64,000 nt of DNA from Variovorax sp. EL159. Its GTDB lineage: Bacteria; Pseudomonadota; Gammaproteobacteria; Burkholderiales; Burkholderiaceae_C. Positions 1-9,063 of the stretch are shown here, one piece after another. Below the pieces are notes generated by a model, which did no database searches, was not told the DNA's origin, and worked only from the letters and a program-made list of their open reading frames with translations. Every line of letters begins with the position of its first letter. Position 1 is the first letter of the stretch. The DNA lies in the NCBI RefSeq assembly GCF_900100965.1, contig NZ_FMUJ01000005.1:248001-312000 (forward strand), read 5' to 3'. The position numbers and the translations under genes are program-made.

Positions 1-844
1 GCAGCGCAGCCTGGCGCCCCTGGGTGAGCTGATTGCTCTCGATTTCGACAGCACGGATTTCAACGCCGACTTCAGCCGTCCCGAGCAACTGGCCGAAACG
101 GTGCTCAAGGTGCGTCCTGACGTGGTCGTCAATGCAGCGGCGCATACCGCCGTCGACAAGGCCGAGAGCGAACCTGAGTTCGCGCGCAAGCTGAACGCCA
201 CATCGCCAGGCGTCGTGGCCGAGGCCGCGCAGCAGATCGGCGCGCTGATGGTTCACTACTCCACCGATTACGTCTTTGACGGCAGTGGCAGCAAGCCCTG
301 GAAGGAAGACGACGCAACCGGGCCGCTCAGCGTCTACGGCCAGACCAAGCTCGAAGGCGAGCAACTGGTGGCCAAGCACTGTGCGAAGCACCTGATCTTT
401 CGCACCAGCTGGGTGTATGCGGCGCGCGGTGGCAACTTCGCCAAGACCATGTTGCGGCTGGCGAAGGAGCGGGACAAGCTGACTGTCATCGACGACCAGT
501 TCGGCGCGCCCACGGGCGCGGAACTGCTGGCTGACGTGACGGCACATGCCATTCGGGCGACGCTGCAGGACCCTGGGAAGGCGGGGCTCTACCACGCCAT
601 CGCCGGCGGCGAGACCACGTGGTATGGCTATGCGCGCTTCGTGCTCGAGATGGCACAAGAAGCCGGCGTCGAACTCAAGGCTGGGCCACAGGCTGTCGAG
701 GCGGTACCGACCAGCGCGTTCCCTACGCCTGCCACGCGGCCGCACAACTCGCGCCTCGATACGACCAAGCTGCAAACCACCTTCGGCCTGCGCTTGCCGC
801 CTTGGCAGGAAGGCGTTGCGCGCATGCTGCGCGAAACCCTCTGA
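1..844 (+). CDS. rfbD: dTDP-4-dehydrorhamnose reductase, 5' truncated by window edge
   Basis: This enzyme makes the last step of dTDP-L-rhamnose synthesis, the NAD(P)H-dependent reduction of dTDP-4-keto-L-rhamnose. The reading frame is open from base 2, so the N-terminal Rossmann GxxGxxG loop lies before the window. What is visible includes NAAAHTAVDKAE, the STDYVFDG segment holding the catalytic Ser/Thr, and the YGQTK (YxxxK) active-site motif, all typical of RmlD. A GTG at 101 is in frame, but clear RmlD homology continues upstream of it, so it is not the start. The gene ends at TGA 842-844, and rfbA starts 21 bases later behind an AGAAGAAA-type ribosome site. rfbB is expected just outside the window to the left. 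Confidence 0.95.
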   Translation, partial: QRSLAPLGELIALDFDSTDFNADFSRPEQLAETVLKVRPDVVVNAAAHTAVDKAESEPEFARKLNATSPGVVAEAAQQIGALMVHYSTDYVFDGSGSKPWKEDDATGPLSVYGQTKLEGEQLVAKHCAKHLIFRTSWVYAARGGNFAKTMLRLAKERDKLTVIDDQFGAPTGAELLADVTAHAIRATLQDPGKAGLYHAIAGGETTWYGYARFVLEMAQEAGVELKAGPQAVEAVPTSAFPTPATRPHNSRLDTTKLQTTFGLRLPPWQEGVARMLRETL

Positions 845-865
845 GATTCACACGAGAAGAAACGC

Positions 866-1759
866 ATGACCACGACGCAACGCAAAGGCATCATCCTGGC
901 AGGGGGCTCGGGCACCCGCTTGCACCCTGCGACATTGGCGATCAGCAAGCAGCTGCTGCCGGTGTACGACAAGCCGATGATCTATTACCCGCTCAGCACC
1001 TTGATGCTTGGGGGGATGCGCGACATCCTGATCATCAGCACGCCGCAAGACACGCCGCGGTTCCAGCAGTTGCTGGGCGATGGGAGCCAGTGGGGTATCA
1101 ATCTGCAGTACGCGGTGCAGCCGAGTCCTGACGGGTTGGCGCAGGCATTCATCATCGGCGACAAGTTCGTGGGCAACTCGCCGAGCGCGCTGGTGTTGGG
1201 CGACAACATCTTCTACGGCCATGACTTCGTTCATCTGCTTGCCGACGCAGATGCGAAGGAGTCGGGTGCGACTGTGTTCGCCTACCACGTGCAGGACCCG
1301 GAGCGCTATGGCGTGGTCGCGTTCGATGCAAATGGCAAGGCCAGCAGCATCGAAGAAAAACCGCTGAGCCCCAAGAGCAGCTATGCAGTAACGGGGCTGT
1401 ACTTCTACGACAACCAGGTGGTCGACATCGCCAAGGCAGTGAAGCCGAGCGCGCGCGGCGAATTGGAGATCACTGCGGTGAATCAGACTTATCTGGAGCG
1501 CGACCGGTTGAACGTGCAGATCATGCAACGTGGCTACGCATGGCTCGATACCGGCACGCACGACAGCTTGCTGGAAGCGGGGCAGTTCATCGCCACGCTC
1601 GAACATCGGCAAGGCCTGAAGATTGCGTGCCCCGAGGAAATTGCGTGGCGCAACGGCTTCATTACCACTGAGCAGCTTTCGAGGCTCGCCGCACCTCTGG
1701 AAAAGAGCGGCTACGGCAAATACCTGAAGCATCTGCTGAGTGACGAGGTGCGTTCATGA
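866..1759 (+). CDS. rfbA: glucose-1-phosphate thymidylyltransferase
   Basis: The enzyme transfers dTMP from dTTP to glucose-1-phosphate, the first step to dTDP-L-rhamnose. The 297 residues match the usual RmlA length. The N-terminal nucleotide-binding signature GGSGTRLHPAT is near residue 13, followed by KQLLPVYDKPMIYYP, and the metal-site region LGDNIFYG is present. The stop overlaps the rfbC start by four bases (ATGA), which indicates translational coupling in an rfbD-rfbA-rfbC operon. Function is certain at family level. Confidence 0.97.
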   Translation: MTTTQRKGIILAGGSGTRLHPATLAISKQLLPVYDKPMIYYPLSTLMLGGMRDILIISTPQDTPRFQQLLGDGSQWGINLQYAVQPSPDGLAQAFIIGDKFVGNSPSALVLGDNIFYGHDFVHLLADADAKESGATVFAYHVQDPERYGVVAFDANGKASSIEEKPLSPKSSYAVTGLYFYDNQVVDIAKAVKPSARGELEITAVNQTYLERDRLNVQIMQRGYAWLDTGTHDSLLEAGQFIATLEHRQGLKIACPEEIAWRNGFITTEQLSRLAAPLEKSGYGKYLKHLLSDEVRS

Positions 1760-2304
1760 AAGTCACGTCTACCGCGATTTCCGACGTGCTCGTGATCGAG
1801 CCGAAGGTGTTCGGCGATGCACGAGGCTTCTTTTTTGAGAGTTTCAACCAGAAGGCTTTCGACGAAGCGATCGGCAAGCGCATCGACTTTGTCCAGGACA
1901 ACCATTCGCGTTCTGTAAAGGGCGTGCTGCGCGGGCTGCACTACCAGATCCAGCAGCCGCAGGGAAAGCTCGTACGTGTGGTGAGGGGGGCGGTGTTCGA
2001 TGTGGCCGTCGATATTCGTCGATCGTCGCCGACCTTCGGCAGATGGGTTGGTGTCGAGCTCACCGAAGAGAATCATCGCCAGCTTTGGGTGCCGATCGGA
2101 CTTGCGCATGCTTTTCTCGTGCTGAGCGATACAGCAGAGTTCCTGTACAAGACGACGGACTTCTACGCGCCGGGGCACGAGCGTTGCATTAAATGGGACG
2201 ACCCTGACTTGGCGATTGACTGGCCTGACGTGGGAATGAGTCCTCAACTGTCTGTCAAGGATCAAGCGGGTGCGAGCTTTGCCTGCGCCGAAATGTTCGA
2301 CTGA
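1756..2304 (+). CDS. rfbC: dTDP-4-dehydrorhamnose 3,5-epimerase
   Basis: A cupin-fold epimerase that inverts C3 and C5 of dTDP-4-keto-6-deoxyglucose. At 182 residues it has the standard RmlC length. RGLHYQ holds the active-site His (about residue 62), and the aromatic YKTTDFY segment supplies the general-acid Tyr region. It is the last gene of the rhamnose set. A 400-base stretch without an evident gene follows, and base composition then changes sharply. Confidence 0.97.
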   Translation: MKVTSTAISDVLVIEPKVFGDARGFFFESFNQKAFDEAIGKRIDFVQDNHSRSVKGVLRGLHYQIQQPQGKLVRVVRGAVFDVAVDIRRSSPTFGRWVGVELTEENHRQLWVPIGLAHAFLVLSDTAEFLYKTTDFYAPGHERCIKWDDPDLAIDWPDVGMSPQLSVKDQAGASFACAEMFD

Positions 2305-2704
2305 ACTGGCAGCCGATATCTGCTGCGCGCCTCTGCCCGGCAACGTGTGAAATTCCCTTATCGCCTGCGCCCGTGAAAATGACCGAACTCACCATCGACA
2401 AGGTTTGAGCAGTCTCTCTTGCCTTTTGGAGGGCGCGAGCGCTTTTCCCATTCCGATGATGCTCATCACGCTCGTCGCTACGCCTGATACAGGTTTGGGC
2501 GCGACGTGGAGAACAGTCCGCTGCGAATACCGGCTGGAGCCATGAAGCGGCTGGTATGCGTTGGTTCGCCGCCACGATGATCGTGAAACCGCCTTCATGA
2601 CAGGCAGTGTGTCGTGGTGAGTCTGAGGTTGCTCCCACTACAGAGACTAAAATGCAAATTGAAGGACTCCTTTGTTAATCAAACTTTGATGAAATAAAAA
2701 AACT
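2305..2704. other. 400-base gap between rfbC and galE, no supported gene
   Basis: No convincing coding sequence was found on either strand. A leftward frame (2638 to 2255) runs antisense into the rfbC end and has no recognisable domain. Short frames on both strands look like decayed coding sequence, but no transposase motif or terminal inverted repeat could be identified. The last 60 bases are strongly AT-rich and lead directly into galE, so a promoter probably lies here. This gap marks the composition boundary between the high-GC rfb genes and the lower-GC galE block. Confidence 0.5.
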
Positions 2705-3724
2705 ATGTCGCATAAGGTCTTGGTTACAGGAGGGGCGGGCTATATAGGCTCGCACACAGTTGTTGAACTGTTAAAGGCAAACTTCGAGGTTATCGTAGTT
2801 GATAACCTCTGCAATAGCAGCCGCGTGGCATTGACGCGGGTGGAGGGAATTGCCGGTGGGTTGGTGCGTTTTTATGAGTGCGACATTCGAAATTCGAATC
2901 AATTGTTGAAGGTGTTTCGGGAAAATAAAATCGAATCAGTTATTCACTTTGCAGGGCTAAAGGCTGTTGGTGAATCTGTGACGGATCCGATTTCTTATTA
3001 CGAAAACAATGTCGCGGGTACTGTTCAGCTCTTGAAAGTCATGCGGCAATGCGATGTGAGAACTCTCGTGTTTTCCTCCTCCGCGACGGTGTACGGGGAC
3101 CCTGCCTCCGTGCCAGTGTGTGAAGGCTTCCCTCGCTCTGCGACTAATCCGTATGGACGCTCGAAGTTGATCGTGGAGGATATTCTCGAAGATCTCTGCA
3201 ACTCGGAGGCCGGCTGGCGAGTTGCTCGTTTGCGCTATTTCAATCCTGTAGGCGCGCATGCAAGTGGGGAAATCGGTGAGGATCCCCGTGGGATTCCAAA
3301 CAATCTCTTACCGTACATCGCTCAGGTTGCCATCGGAAGGCGAGAATATTTGAGTGTTTTTGGTGGTGACTATCCCACTATCGATGGCACTGGTGTGAGG
3401 GATTTTATCCATGTCGTCGATCTGGCGAAAGGCCATCTTGCGGCCTTAAATTATCTTGGTGTCAATGAAGGCCTGTTGACGGCCAATCTGGGAACAGGTT
3501 CAGGTGTCAGCGTGTTGCAGATGGTTGCTGCGTTCGAAAGAGCCTGCGGTAAATCTATCAGCTACAAGGTGGTAGACAGACGCCCTGGTGATGTTGCCCA
3601 ATGCTGGGCCGATCCTTCTTATGCGAAAACGGTGCTCGCTTGGGAGGCCCAGTGCTCCCTGGATGAAATGTGCGCGGACGCCTGGCGGTGGCAGTCTAAA
3701 AATCCCAATGGTTTTGTTATCTGA
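2705..3724 (+). CDS. galE: UDP-glucose 4-epimerase
   Basis: An extended SDR that interconverts UDP-glucose and UDP-galactose (possibly also the N-acetyl forms). The 339 residues match GalE. GGAGYIGSH is the NAD-binding loop at about residue 9, SSSATVYG carries the catalytic Ser, and YGRSK gives Y150/K154. The start follows an A-rich tract with only a weak ribosome site. Codon use and composition are more AT-rich than in rfbDAC, as in the next three genes, which suggests a transferred block. It supplies a hexose donor to the adjacent transferases. Confidence 0.95.
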   Translation: MSHKVLVTGGAGYIGSHTVVELLKANFEVIVVDNLCNSSRVALTRVEGIAGGLVRFYECDIRNSNQLLKVFRENKIESVIHFAGLKAVGESVTDPISYYENNVAGTVQLLKVMRQCDVRTLVFSSSATVYGDPASVPVCEGFPRSATNPYGRSKLIVEDILEDLCNSEAGWRVARLRYFNPVGAHASGEIGEDPRGIPNNLLPYIAQVAIGRREYLSVFGGDYPTIDGTGVRDFIHVVDLAKGHLAALNYLGVNEGLLTANLGTGSGVSVLQMVAAFERACGKSISYKVVDRRPGDVAQCWADPSYAKTVLAWEAQCSLDEMCADAWRWQSKNPNGFVI

Positions 3725-4768
3725 GTGAATGGTCGATTAATGAAAGCACAACTTAGAAAAATTGCACGAAAAATGGCCGCCTGGCCGGTGCTTGGTCGAT
3801 TTGTACGCATCGGAATTGCGGTCATTCGTTTGCCAGAATCAAATCATCGAAAGCTGATTTTTGAAACGCAGCAACTCCCTGGAATTCTTCAGGCGATATC
3901 AGAGATCAATCACCGTCAGTTGACAAGTGTGACAACAAAGGACAATCTGACCAGATCTGTGCCTGTCGCGCTACGCAATATCACGCGCGCGTCGAAGGTG
4001 CTAGAACAGGATGTCCGAATCACGGATGAGCGGCTGGGAACTGTCTCGCAGTCCGTCTTGGAGGCCCGGGCACAGATCGATGAAATGGCGGAATCGATTC
4101 AGTATCTCCTCAAGCGCACAGAGTTCGTGCGCAGTGAACTGATGTTTGAAATGCGTTATGGCGCTGGCAGCTCAGCATCCATTGATCAGGGAGGGAAGTC
4201 CATCGCCGAAGCTCAGCCTAGGGTTGTTGCAGAAGAGAAAGTTTCCCAAGCAAAGGCGTCGCAGGAATTGCGGGTGAATTTGGGCTGTGGACATGTTCCT
4301 CTTGTCGGCTATCTGAATGTCGACAGCCGTGATCTGCTTGGCGTCGATATTGTTGCTGAAGTCGGGAAATTACCTTTCGCACCGGGTGAACTTAGTGAGA
4401 TATTTTCCGCTCATTTGCTTGAGCATTTTCCGCAGGAAAAATTGCGACGTGTCCTGCTGCCATACTGGTTCTCCTTGTTGAAGGACGGTGGCATTTTCAA
4501 GGCCGTCGTTCCCGATGCTGCAGGCATGGTTCGCGCTTACGCATCTAACGAATACACCTTCGACACCTTTCGGCAGGTGACCTTCGGCGGACAAGATTAC
4601 AACGGCGATTTTCATTTCAACATGTTTACTTCAGCGTCTATGCGTCAGCTTTTGCTGGAGGCAGGATTTGTGGATGTCGAATTGATTGTCGAAAACCGAG
4701 AGAACGGCGGATGTAAGGAGCTTGAAATTTTCGCGCGACGTGGTCAAGGGAGTCGGTTGAATGATTAA
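3725..4768 (+). CDS. SAM-dependent methyltransferase with N-terminal coiled-coil region
   Basis: The C-terminal part (about residue 180 onward) is a class I methyltransferase. It shows LRVNLGCGHVPL (SAM-binding glycine loop), LNVDSRD (acidic end of beta 2), and SAHLLEHF followed by an FxAVVPD-type segment, as in predicted SAM methyltransferases of glycan loci. The first about 150 residues are helical and polar, with heptad-like spacing, so they probably form a coiled coil. The frame opens at GTG 3725, directly abutting the galE stop; ATG 3740 (MKAQLRK) is an equally good start. It overlaps the next gene by eight bases. A role in methylating or terminating the glycan chain is inference. Confidence 0.8.
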   Translation: MNGRLMKAQLRKIARKMAAWPVLGRFVRIGIAVIRLPESNHRKLIFETQQLPGILQAISEINHRQLTSVTTKDNLTRSVPVALRNITRASKVLEQDVRITDERLGTVSQSVLEARAQIDEMAESIQYLLKRTEFVRSELMFEMRYGAGSSASIDQGGKSIAEAQPRVVAEEKVSQAKASQELRVNLGCGHVPLVGYLNVDSRDLLGVDIVAEVGKLPFAPGELSEIFSAHLLEHFPQEKLRRVLLPYWFSLLKDGGIFKAVVPDAAGMVRAYASNEYTFDTFRQVTFGGQDYNGDFHFNMFTSASMRQLLLEAGFVDVELIVENRENGGCKELEIFARRGQGSRLND

Positions 4769-7001
4769 TAAAGAGGATTACTTCCCTTCGGTGTCCGTGA
4801 TCATTAATACAGATGGACGCGCCAAAAGTTTGGCGATCTGTCTGGAGAGCTTGCGCTACCTTCGTTATCCGAATTTCGAGGTTGTCGTGGTTGCAGGGCC
4901 AACCAGGGATGGAACCCACGAGTTGTGTGAGTCCTATGGTGATGCCATTAAGTATGGAATTTGTCCCGAGAGAAATCTTTCTCAATCGAGAAATATATCG
5001 ATCGAAATTTGCTCTGGTGAATTCGTTGCGTTCCTAGACGATGATTCCATTCCTGAACCCGAGTGGCTCAACGATGTGATGCCTGCCTTCTTGGATCCGG
5101 AAGTAGCTGTGGCAGGTGGATTTCTCCATGATCACACGGGAAAAACGTACCAGTGGAAATTTGGCACGCTTGACCGCTTTGGAGGGGCCGATACGTCTTG
5201 GACCCGTGCGACGCCGGAGTTCAACTTTCCCGGAAGCTTCAATTATCCGCACGTGATGGCCAACAGCGTGTTCAGGCGATCGGCTATCGTTGAGGTTGGT
5301 GGTTTTGACGAGGAGTACGAGTATTTTCTCGATGAAAGCGACATCATTCTTCGTTTTGTCGATGTGGGTCTCAAGGTCGCACAGTTGGATAGGGGCTTCA
5401 TACATCACAAGTACATGCCCAGCCACATCCGTAATGAATCGCGGGTGCTTACGAGTTGGTATTCGGTGGTGAAAAACAAGGCCTATTTTTCTTTTCTCCA
5501 TGCGCGCGATCACGTTGGTGTGGGCGAGATCGTGGCTGCGGTTAACGCCTTGATTGATGAGTTCAGAGCTGGCGTGAAATGGGCGATCGGGGAAGGAAAG
5601 CTGGGAGCTGTGTATGCTGAGCGATTCGAGGAAGAGGTCGATCGTGCGTTGCAGGATGGCCTGAAGCGTGGATTGAAGGGCATTAGAAGGATTCCTGGCC
5701 CTGAGCCGATGAAGGGGACGCCTGGGTTGACCCGATTTGTGCCGTGGCTCGAAGCACAGGCCCAGCGCTGTTTTGTCTTGGTGAGCAAGACCTATCCTCC
5801 GGGAAATACTGGCGGCATCGGGCGTTATGTTCATCAACTGGCTATAGACCTCGCAAAGCTCGGGCATCAGGTGCATGTGCTGACAATGGGAAGTGAGCAT
5901 GACCGCGTCGATTTCGAGGAAAAAGTTTGGGTACACCGAATCAATCCGCGGGAATTCGAGGCACCATCTGGTCTAACGGTGCCGCGGCATATCTGGAACT
6001 ATTCCCAGACCATGCTGGAGGAGGCCCGGGAAATCGCCAGTCGTCGTTCCATCGAAGCAGTCTATGCGCCGATCTGGGATGTCGAAGGCGTCGCTTTCCT
6101 AGTAAGCAAGGAATTTCCCCTTGTCACTAGCCTTCAGACTACATTGGAGTTCTATCTTGACTCTAATCCGGAGAAGAAAAAGGACAAGGAATTCATGAAT
6201 TCCTTCGTTATGCCGATGCTGGCCCTCGAGCGAAGAATGATGAATGAAAGCGACGGCATTCACGCCATCAGCCAGGCCATCGTGGAAGAGATTCAAGAAG
6301 CCTATTCACTAAAATTCGATCCGAAAAGGCTCCATGTACTTCACCTTGGCTTGCAAGACTGGTCCCAGGAGAATAAAGAGGATATTGCTTCTACGCCAGC
6401 CGGTGTCGTGCGCATGTGCTTTGTGGGACGGATGGAACTGCGAAAAGGGGCGGACGTCTTTCTTGCCATCGTTCCGCGATTGCTTGAGAAGTACCCACTC
6501 TTGCATATCGACATCGTGGGGGAAGATGGTATTCCGCAAGCGGATGGGACAACTCTGCGCGCGATGTTCGAGGCTTCGAATGCCGGAATCCGCGATAGCG
6601 GACGCGTGATTTTCCATGGGAGCGTTTCGGATGGTCTTCTGCGTGCTTTCTATGCGGGCTCGGACATTATCGTGGCTCCATCGCGGTTCGAATCGTTTGG
6701 CTTGGTCCACCTAGAAGGCATGATGTTTGGCAAGCCGGTGGTTGGCGGCAACATCGGCGGCATGAGGGAAGTCATGCAGGATGGAGAGACTGGATTGCTG
6801 GCAATGCCGGGTGACCAAGAGTCACTTTTCCAGTGTCTTGCTCGCCTGATCGAAGATCCGGAATACCGCTTGAAGCTTGGACGTGCCGCCCGTGAACGGT
6901 ATTTGTTCAAGTTCCAGCCTGAGAAGATGGCTGAAGGATTGATTCGGGTTTTTGAAAAAGCAAAGGGAGAGAAAAAATTTGAAGATCGCTTACATCAATA
7001 G
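4761..7001 (+). CDS. two-domain glycosyltransferase, GT2 fused to GT4
   Basis: A 746-residue fusion. The N-terminal GT-A domain (about residues 8-240) has VSVIINTDGR and the metal-binding AFLDDDS motif (D93-D95) of family GT2. The C-terminal GT-B domain (about 335-740) has PPGNTGGIGRYV, GRMELRKGADV and the GT4 ESFGLVHLE motif (E644 and E652), which binds the nucleotide-sugar donor. Both domains keep key residues, so the protein probably adds two sugars in sequence. It overlaps the upstream methyltransferase by eight bases. The sugars cannot be assigned from sequence. It belongs to the lower-GC block. Confidence 0.9.
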   Translation: MINKEDYFPSVSVIINTDGRAKSLAICLESLRYLRYPNFEVVVVAGPTRDGTHELCESYGDAIKYGICPERNLSQSRNISIEICSGEFVAFLDDDSIPEPEWLNDVMPAFLDPEVAVAGGFLHDHTGKTYQWKFGTLDRFGGADTSWTRATPEFNFPGSFNYPHVMANSVFRRSAIVEVGGFDEEYEYFLDESDIILRFVDVGLKVAQLDRGFIHHKYMPSHIRNESRVLTSWYSVVKNKAYFSFLHARDHVGVGEIVAAVNALIDEFRAGVKWAIGEGKLGAVYAERFEEEVDRALQDGLKRGLKGIRRIPGPEPMKGTPGLTRFVPWLEAQAQRCFVLVSKTYPPGNTGGIGRYVHQLAIDLAKLGHQVHVLTMGSEHDRVDFEEKVWVHRINPREFEAPSGLTVPRHIWNYSQTMLEEAREIASRRSIEAVYAPIWDVEGVAFLVSKEFPLVTSLQTTLEFYLDSNPEKKKDKEFMNSFVMPMLALERRMMNESDGIHAISQAIVEEIQEAYSLKFDPKRLHVLHLGLQDWSQENKEDIASTPAGVVRMCFVGRMELRKGADVFLAIVPRLLEKYPLLHIDIVGEDGIPQADGTTLRAMFEASNAGIRDSGRVIFHGSVSDGLLRAFYAGSDIIVAPSRFESFGLVHLEGMMFGKPVVGGNIGGMREVMQDGETGLLAMPGDQESLFQCLARLIEDPEYRLKLGRAARERYLFKFQPEKMAEGLIRVFEKAKGEKKFEDRLHQ

Positions 7002-8094
7002 CGTCTGCAAGAAGCATGATGCAATATCTAATGCCATCCGGGACGAAATAACATGGTTGCGCGAGGCTGGGCACGACGTTCGGCTTTATGCCTATGCCTG
7101 TGACCATCCGGAATTGCCTTTCGTGCATGTGGAGAGAGAGTCTGATATTGCATTCGACCCTTATTTTCAGTCGTGCGATCTGGTTCTATTTCACTTTGGT
7201 ATTTATTACCCGCTGTTCAATCTCCTGCCTGTGGTTCGGGCGGGGGCAAGAAAAATTGTAACATTTCACAATATCACTCCAAAAGAGTTTTTGCCGCCGT
7301 CTGCGTATGCGTTGATTGATCGTTCGTTCGAACAGGCCAGCAACATTGTTTTTGCCGATCATGTGGTTTGTGTCAGCGAAACGAATCGACAGATCCTTTT
7401 GGATGCGGAGATTCAAGTTCCCACCACAGTGCTTCCATTGAGCGTGCACAGCAATTTGCGGCCTCCCGCAAAAAAGCCAAGCTTTGACGATGGCATCCTG
7501 AGGTTGGTATTCCTAGGTCGCTTGGTCAAATCAAAGGGAACTGTCGATTTACTCACGGCTGTGGCTAAGGTCCTGGACCGGCACGTGGCTTGGCAGGTAA
7601 GGCTGGACATGGTAGGTAACGTCAATTTTTCCGATGCCTCCATCGTCGCCGACGTCAATGAGTGCCTGAGCGCTTTGCAGCAAAAGTACGGGGCGAGATT
7701 TTCAGCGAAATTTCACGCCAATGCCTCGGAAGAGGATAAGTGCAGGATTCTTTCCGATGCTGATCTTTTCGTTTTGCCGACCTACCATGAAGGGTTTTGC
7801 GTTCCCATTCTGGAAGCGTTTGCGAGCGGGTGCTGCGTGATCGTTTACGAAAATAGCAACACACCGGCCATCTCTGGCGGTCTGGCAACACTGGTGCCAA
7901 CGGGCGATCTCGATCTGCTCGCGGGGGCTATATCGCGCGTGGGCGCGGTGGTCCGCTCCCAAGAGTGGCGCTTGGACGGCGGAAAGTATGCCGACAAGTC
8001 TGCGGAAGCAGTGAAATACATCGAAAACTTCTCGCCTGCGGTCATTAAAAAGCGCTACCTTCGATTTATCGAACAGCAGGCTCCTAATTTTTAG
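6979..8094 (+). CDS. GT4 family glycosyltransferase
   Basis: A GT-B fold transferase of 371 residues. The C-terminal donor site is clear: LRLVFLGRLVKSKGTVDLL, then LPTYHEGFCVPILEAFASG with the E-x7-E pair. The frame opens at TTG 6952, but TTG 6979 is preferred because a GGGAGAG ribosome site lies just upstream (about 6964-6970), and the protein then begins LKIAYINSV as family members do. The start lies inside the end of the preceding gene (overlap 6979-7001). It is the last gene of the low-GC rightward block and converges on rmd. Confidence 0.88.
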   Translation: MKIAYINSVCKKHDAISNAIRDEITWLREAGHDVRLYAYACDHPELPFVHVERESDIAFDPYFQSCDLVLFHFGIYYPLFNLLPVVRAGARKIVTFHNITPKEFLPPSAYALIDRSFEQASNIVFADHVVCVSETNRQILLDAEIQVPTTVLPLSVHSNLRPPAKKPSFDDGILRLVFLGRLVKSKGTVDLLTAVAKVLDRHVAWQVRLDMVGNVNFSDASIVADVNECLSALQQKYGARFSAKFHANASEEDKCRILSDADLFVLPTYHEGFCVPILEAFASGCCVIVYENSNTPAISGGLATLVPTGDLDLLAGAISRVGAVVRSQEWRLDGGKYADKSAEAVKYIENFSPAVIKKRYLRFIEQQAPNF

Positions 8095-8131
8095 CCTCGG
8101 CTCTCGGTGCAGGGATGTATCCGACTGGGAT

Positions 8132-8153
8132 TCGCCCGAACCGAAGCGGGCGA
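8132..8153. terminator. short hairpin between convergent genes
   Basis: A perfect 7-bp inverted repeat, TCGCCCG (8132-8138) and CGGGCGA (8147-8153), with an 8-base loop. It sits in the 69-base gap where the rightward glycosyltransferase gene and the leftward rmd gene converge. There is no T-run on either side, so a factor-independent terminator is only possible, not shown. Confidence 0.3.
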
Positions 8154-8163
8154 TGTCGACCAC

Positions 8164-9063
8164 TCAGTTGCCGCCACCTAGTTGTGTGGGCGCCCACCCA
8201 GGAGCAGTAGAGGCCAGCATCCGTTGCAAGGTGTCTTTCAGCAAAGGCATTTGCAACGGTATTCCATGTTTGGATGCAATCCTCTGCAGCTTGTCCGGGT
8301 TGCCGCACAGCCGATGCACTTCATTGGGACGCACGAATCGTGGATCGACATCCACCTTCATGATATGGCCGGTCAGCTCTTCGAAGGTATCGATGATGTG
8401 CTGCAGCGTGTAGGGTTGACCTGAACAAACGTTGTAGGCTTCGCCGACCTTGCCGTGCGCAAGTAGGAGCAGATAGGCGTCACAGATCATCTGGATGTCG
8501 TTGAATTCGCGCTCGACATGCAGGTTGCCCAAGGATACGAAGGGAGCGCGTGCTGCGAAATGCTCCGCGAGCTTTGGGATCAGAAAATTCGAGTTCTGAC
8601 CCGGCCCGGTGTAATTGAAAGGGCGTGTGATTACGAGATCGAGCTGATTGGTATAGGTGTGCGCCATGTACTCCATTGCCAGCTTGCTCATCGCATAGTG
8701 ATTGACTGGCGCAGGCGGCTGTGTTTCCGCGATCGGTGATTGCGTCGTGTTGCCGTAGATGTTCGCGCTGCTGGCCAGCAACACTCTCTTTGGGCGAGAG
8801 GGTAGTTGTACAAGCGCGTCGAGCAGGTTCGTGGTGCCTATCACATTGATGGCATAGAAATCTTCTTCTGCAGCGTGTCCAACGAAGCTTATCGCGGCCA
8901 GATGGACCACGGCATCTGGTTGTTGTTCAAGCACCTCCCGCCGCAGGTCGTCCCGGTGGGTGAGGTCTGTGCGCAGCGCGACGATTTCGTGACCTGCCGC
9001 GCGGGCCCGTTGTGCGAAGGGCCGGCCGGTAAAGCCGTCCGCCCCAGTCAGCAAAATCTTCAA
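8164..9063 (-). CDS. rmd: GDP-6-deoxy-D-mannose (GDP-4-keto-6-deoxy-D-mannose) reductase
   Basis: The enzyme reduces GDP-4-keto-6-deoxy-D-mannose to GDP-D-rhamnose. It is a 299-residue SDR with TGADGFTGRP as nucleotide loop, HLAAISFVGHA, LASSANIYG (catalytic Ser region) and HYAMSK (Y123, K127). It overlaps the gmd stop by four bases (ATGA), and the Gmd-Rmd pair is the defining route to GDP-D-rhamnose. A GDP-fucose synthase (WcaG) reading is less likely because the protein is short and matches the Rmd-type motif set. Confidence 0.9.
   Translation of the reverse strand: MKILLTGADGFTGRPFAQRARAAGHEIVALRTDLTHRDDLRREVLEQQPDAVVHLAAISFVGHAAEEDFYAINVIGTTNLLDALVQLPSRPKRVLLASSANIYGNTTQSPIAETQPPAPVNHYAMSKLAMEYMAHTYTNQLDLVITRPFNYTGPGQNSNFLIPKLAEHFAARAPFVSLGNLHVEREFNDIQMICDAYLLLLAHGKVGEAYNVCSGQPYTLQHIIDTFEELTGHIMKVDVDPRFVRPNEVHRLCGNPDKLQRIASKHGIPLQMPLLKDTLQRMLASTAPGWAPTQLGGGN

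Noticed and set aside
101..844. rfbD start at GTG 101
   Set aside because: The frame is open to base 2 and the upstream residues still match RmlD, so the gene simply begins outside the window.
2255..2638. Leftward 127-codon frame in the rfbC-galE gap
   Set aside because: No domain, no ribosome site of note, and it runs antisense into rfbC. Kept only as possible decayed sequence.
2672..2700. TTGTTA-N17-TAAAAA promoter for galE
   Set aside because: The -10 would end four bases before the galE ATG, leaving no leader or ribosome site; the match may be chance in an AT-rich tract.
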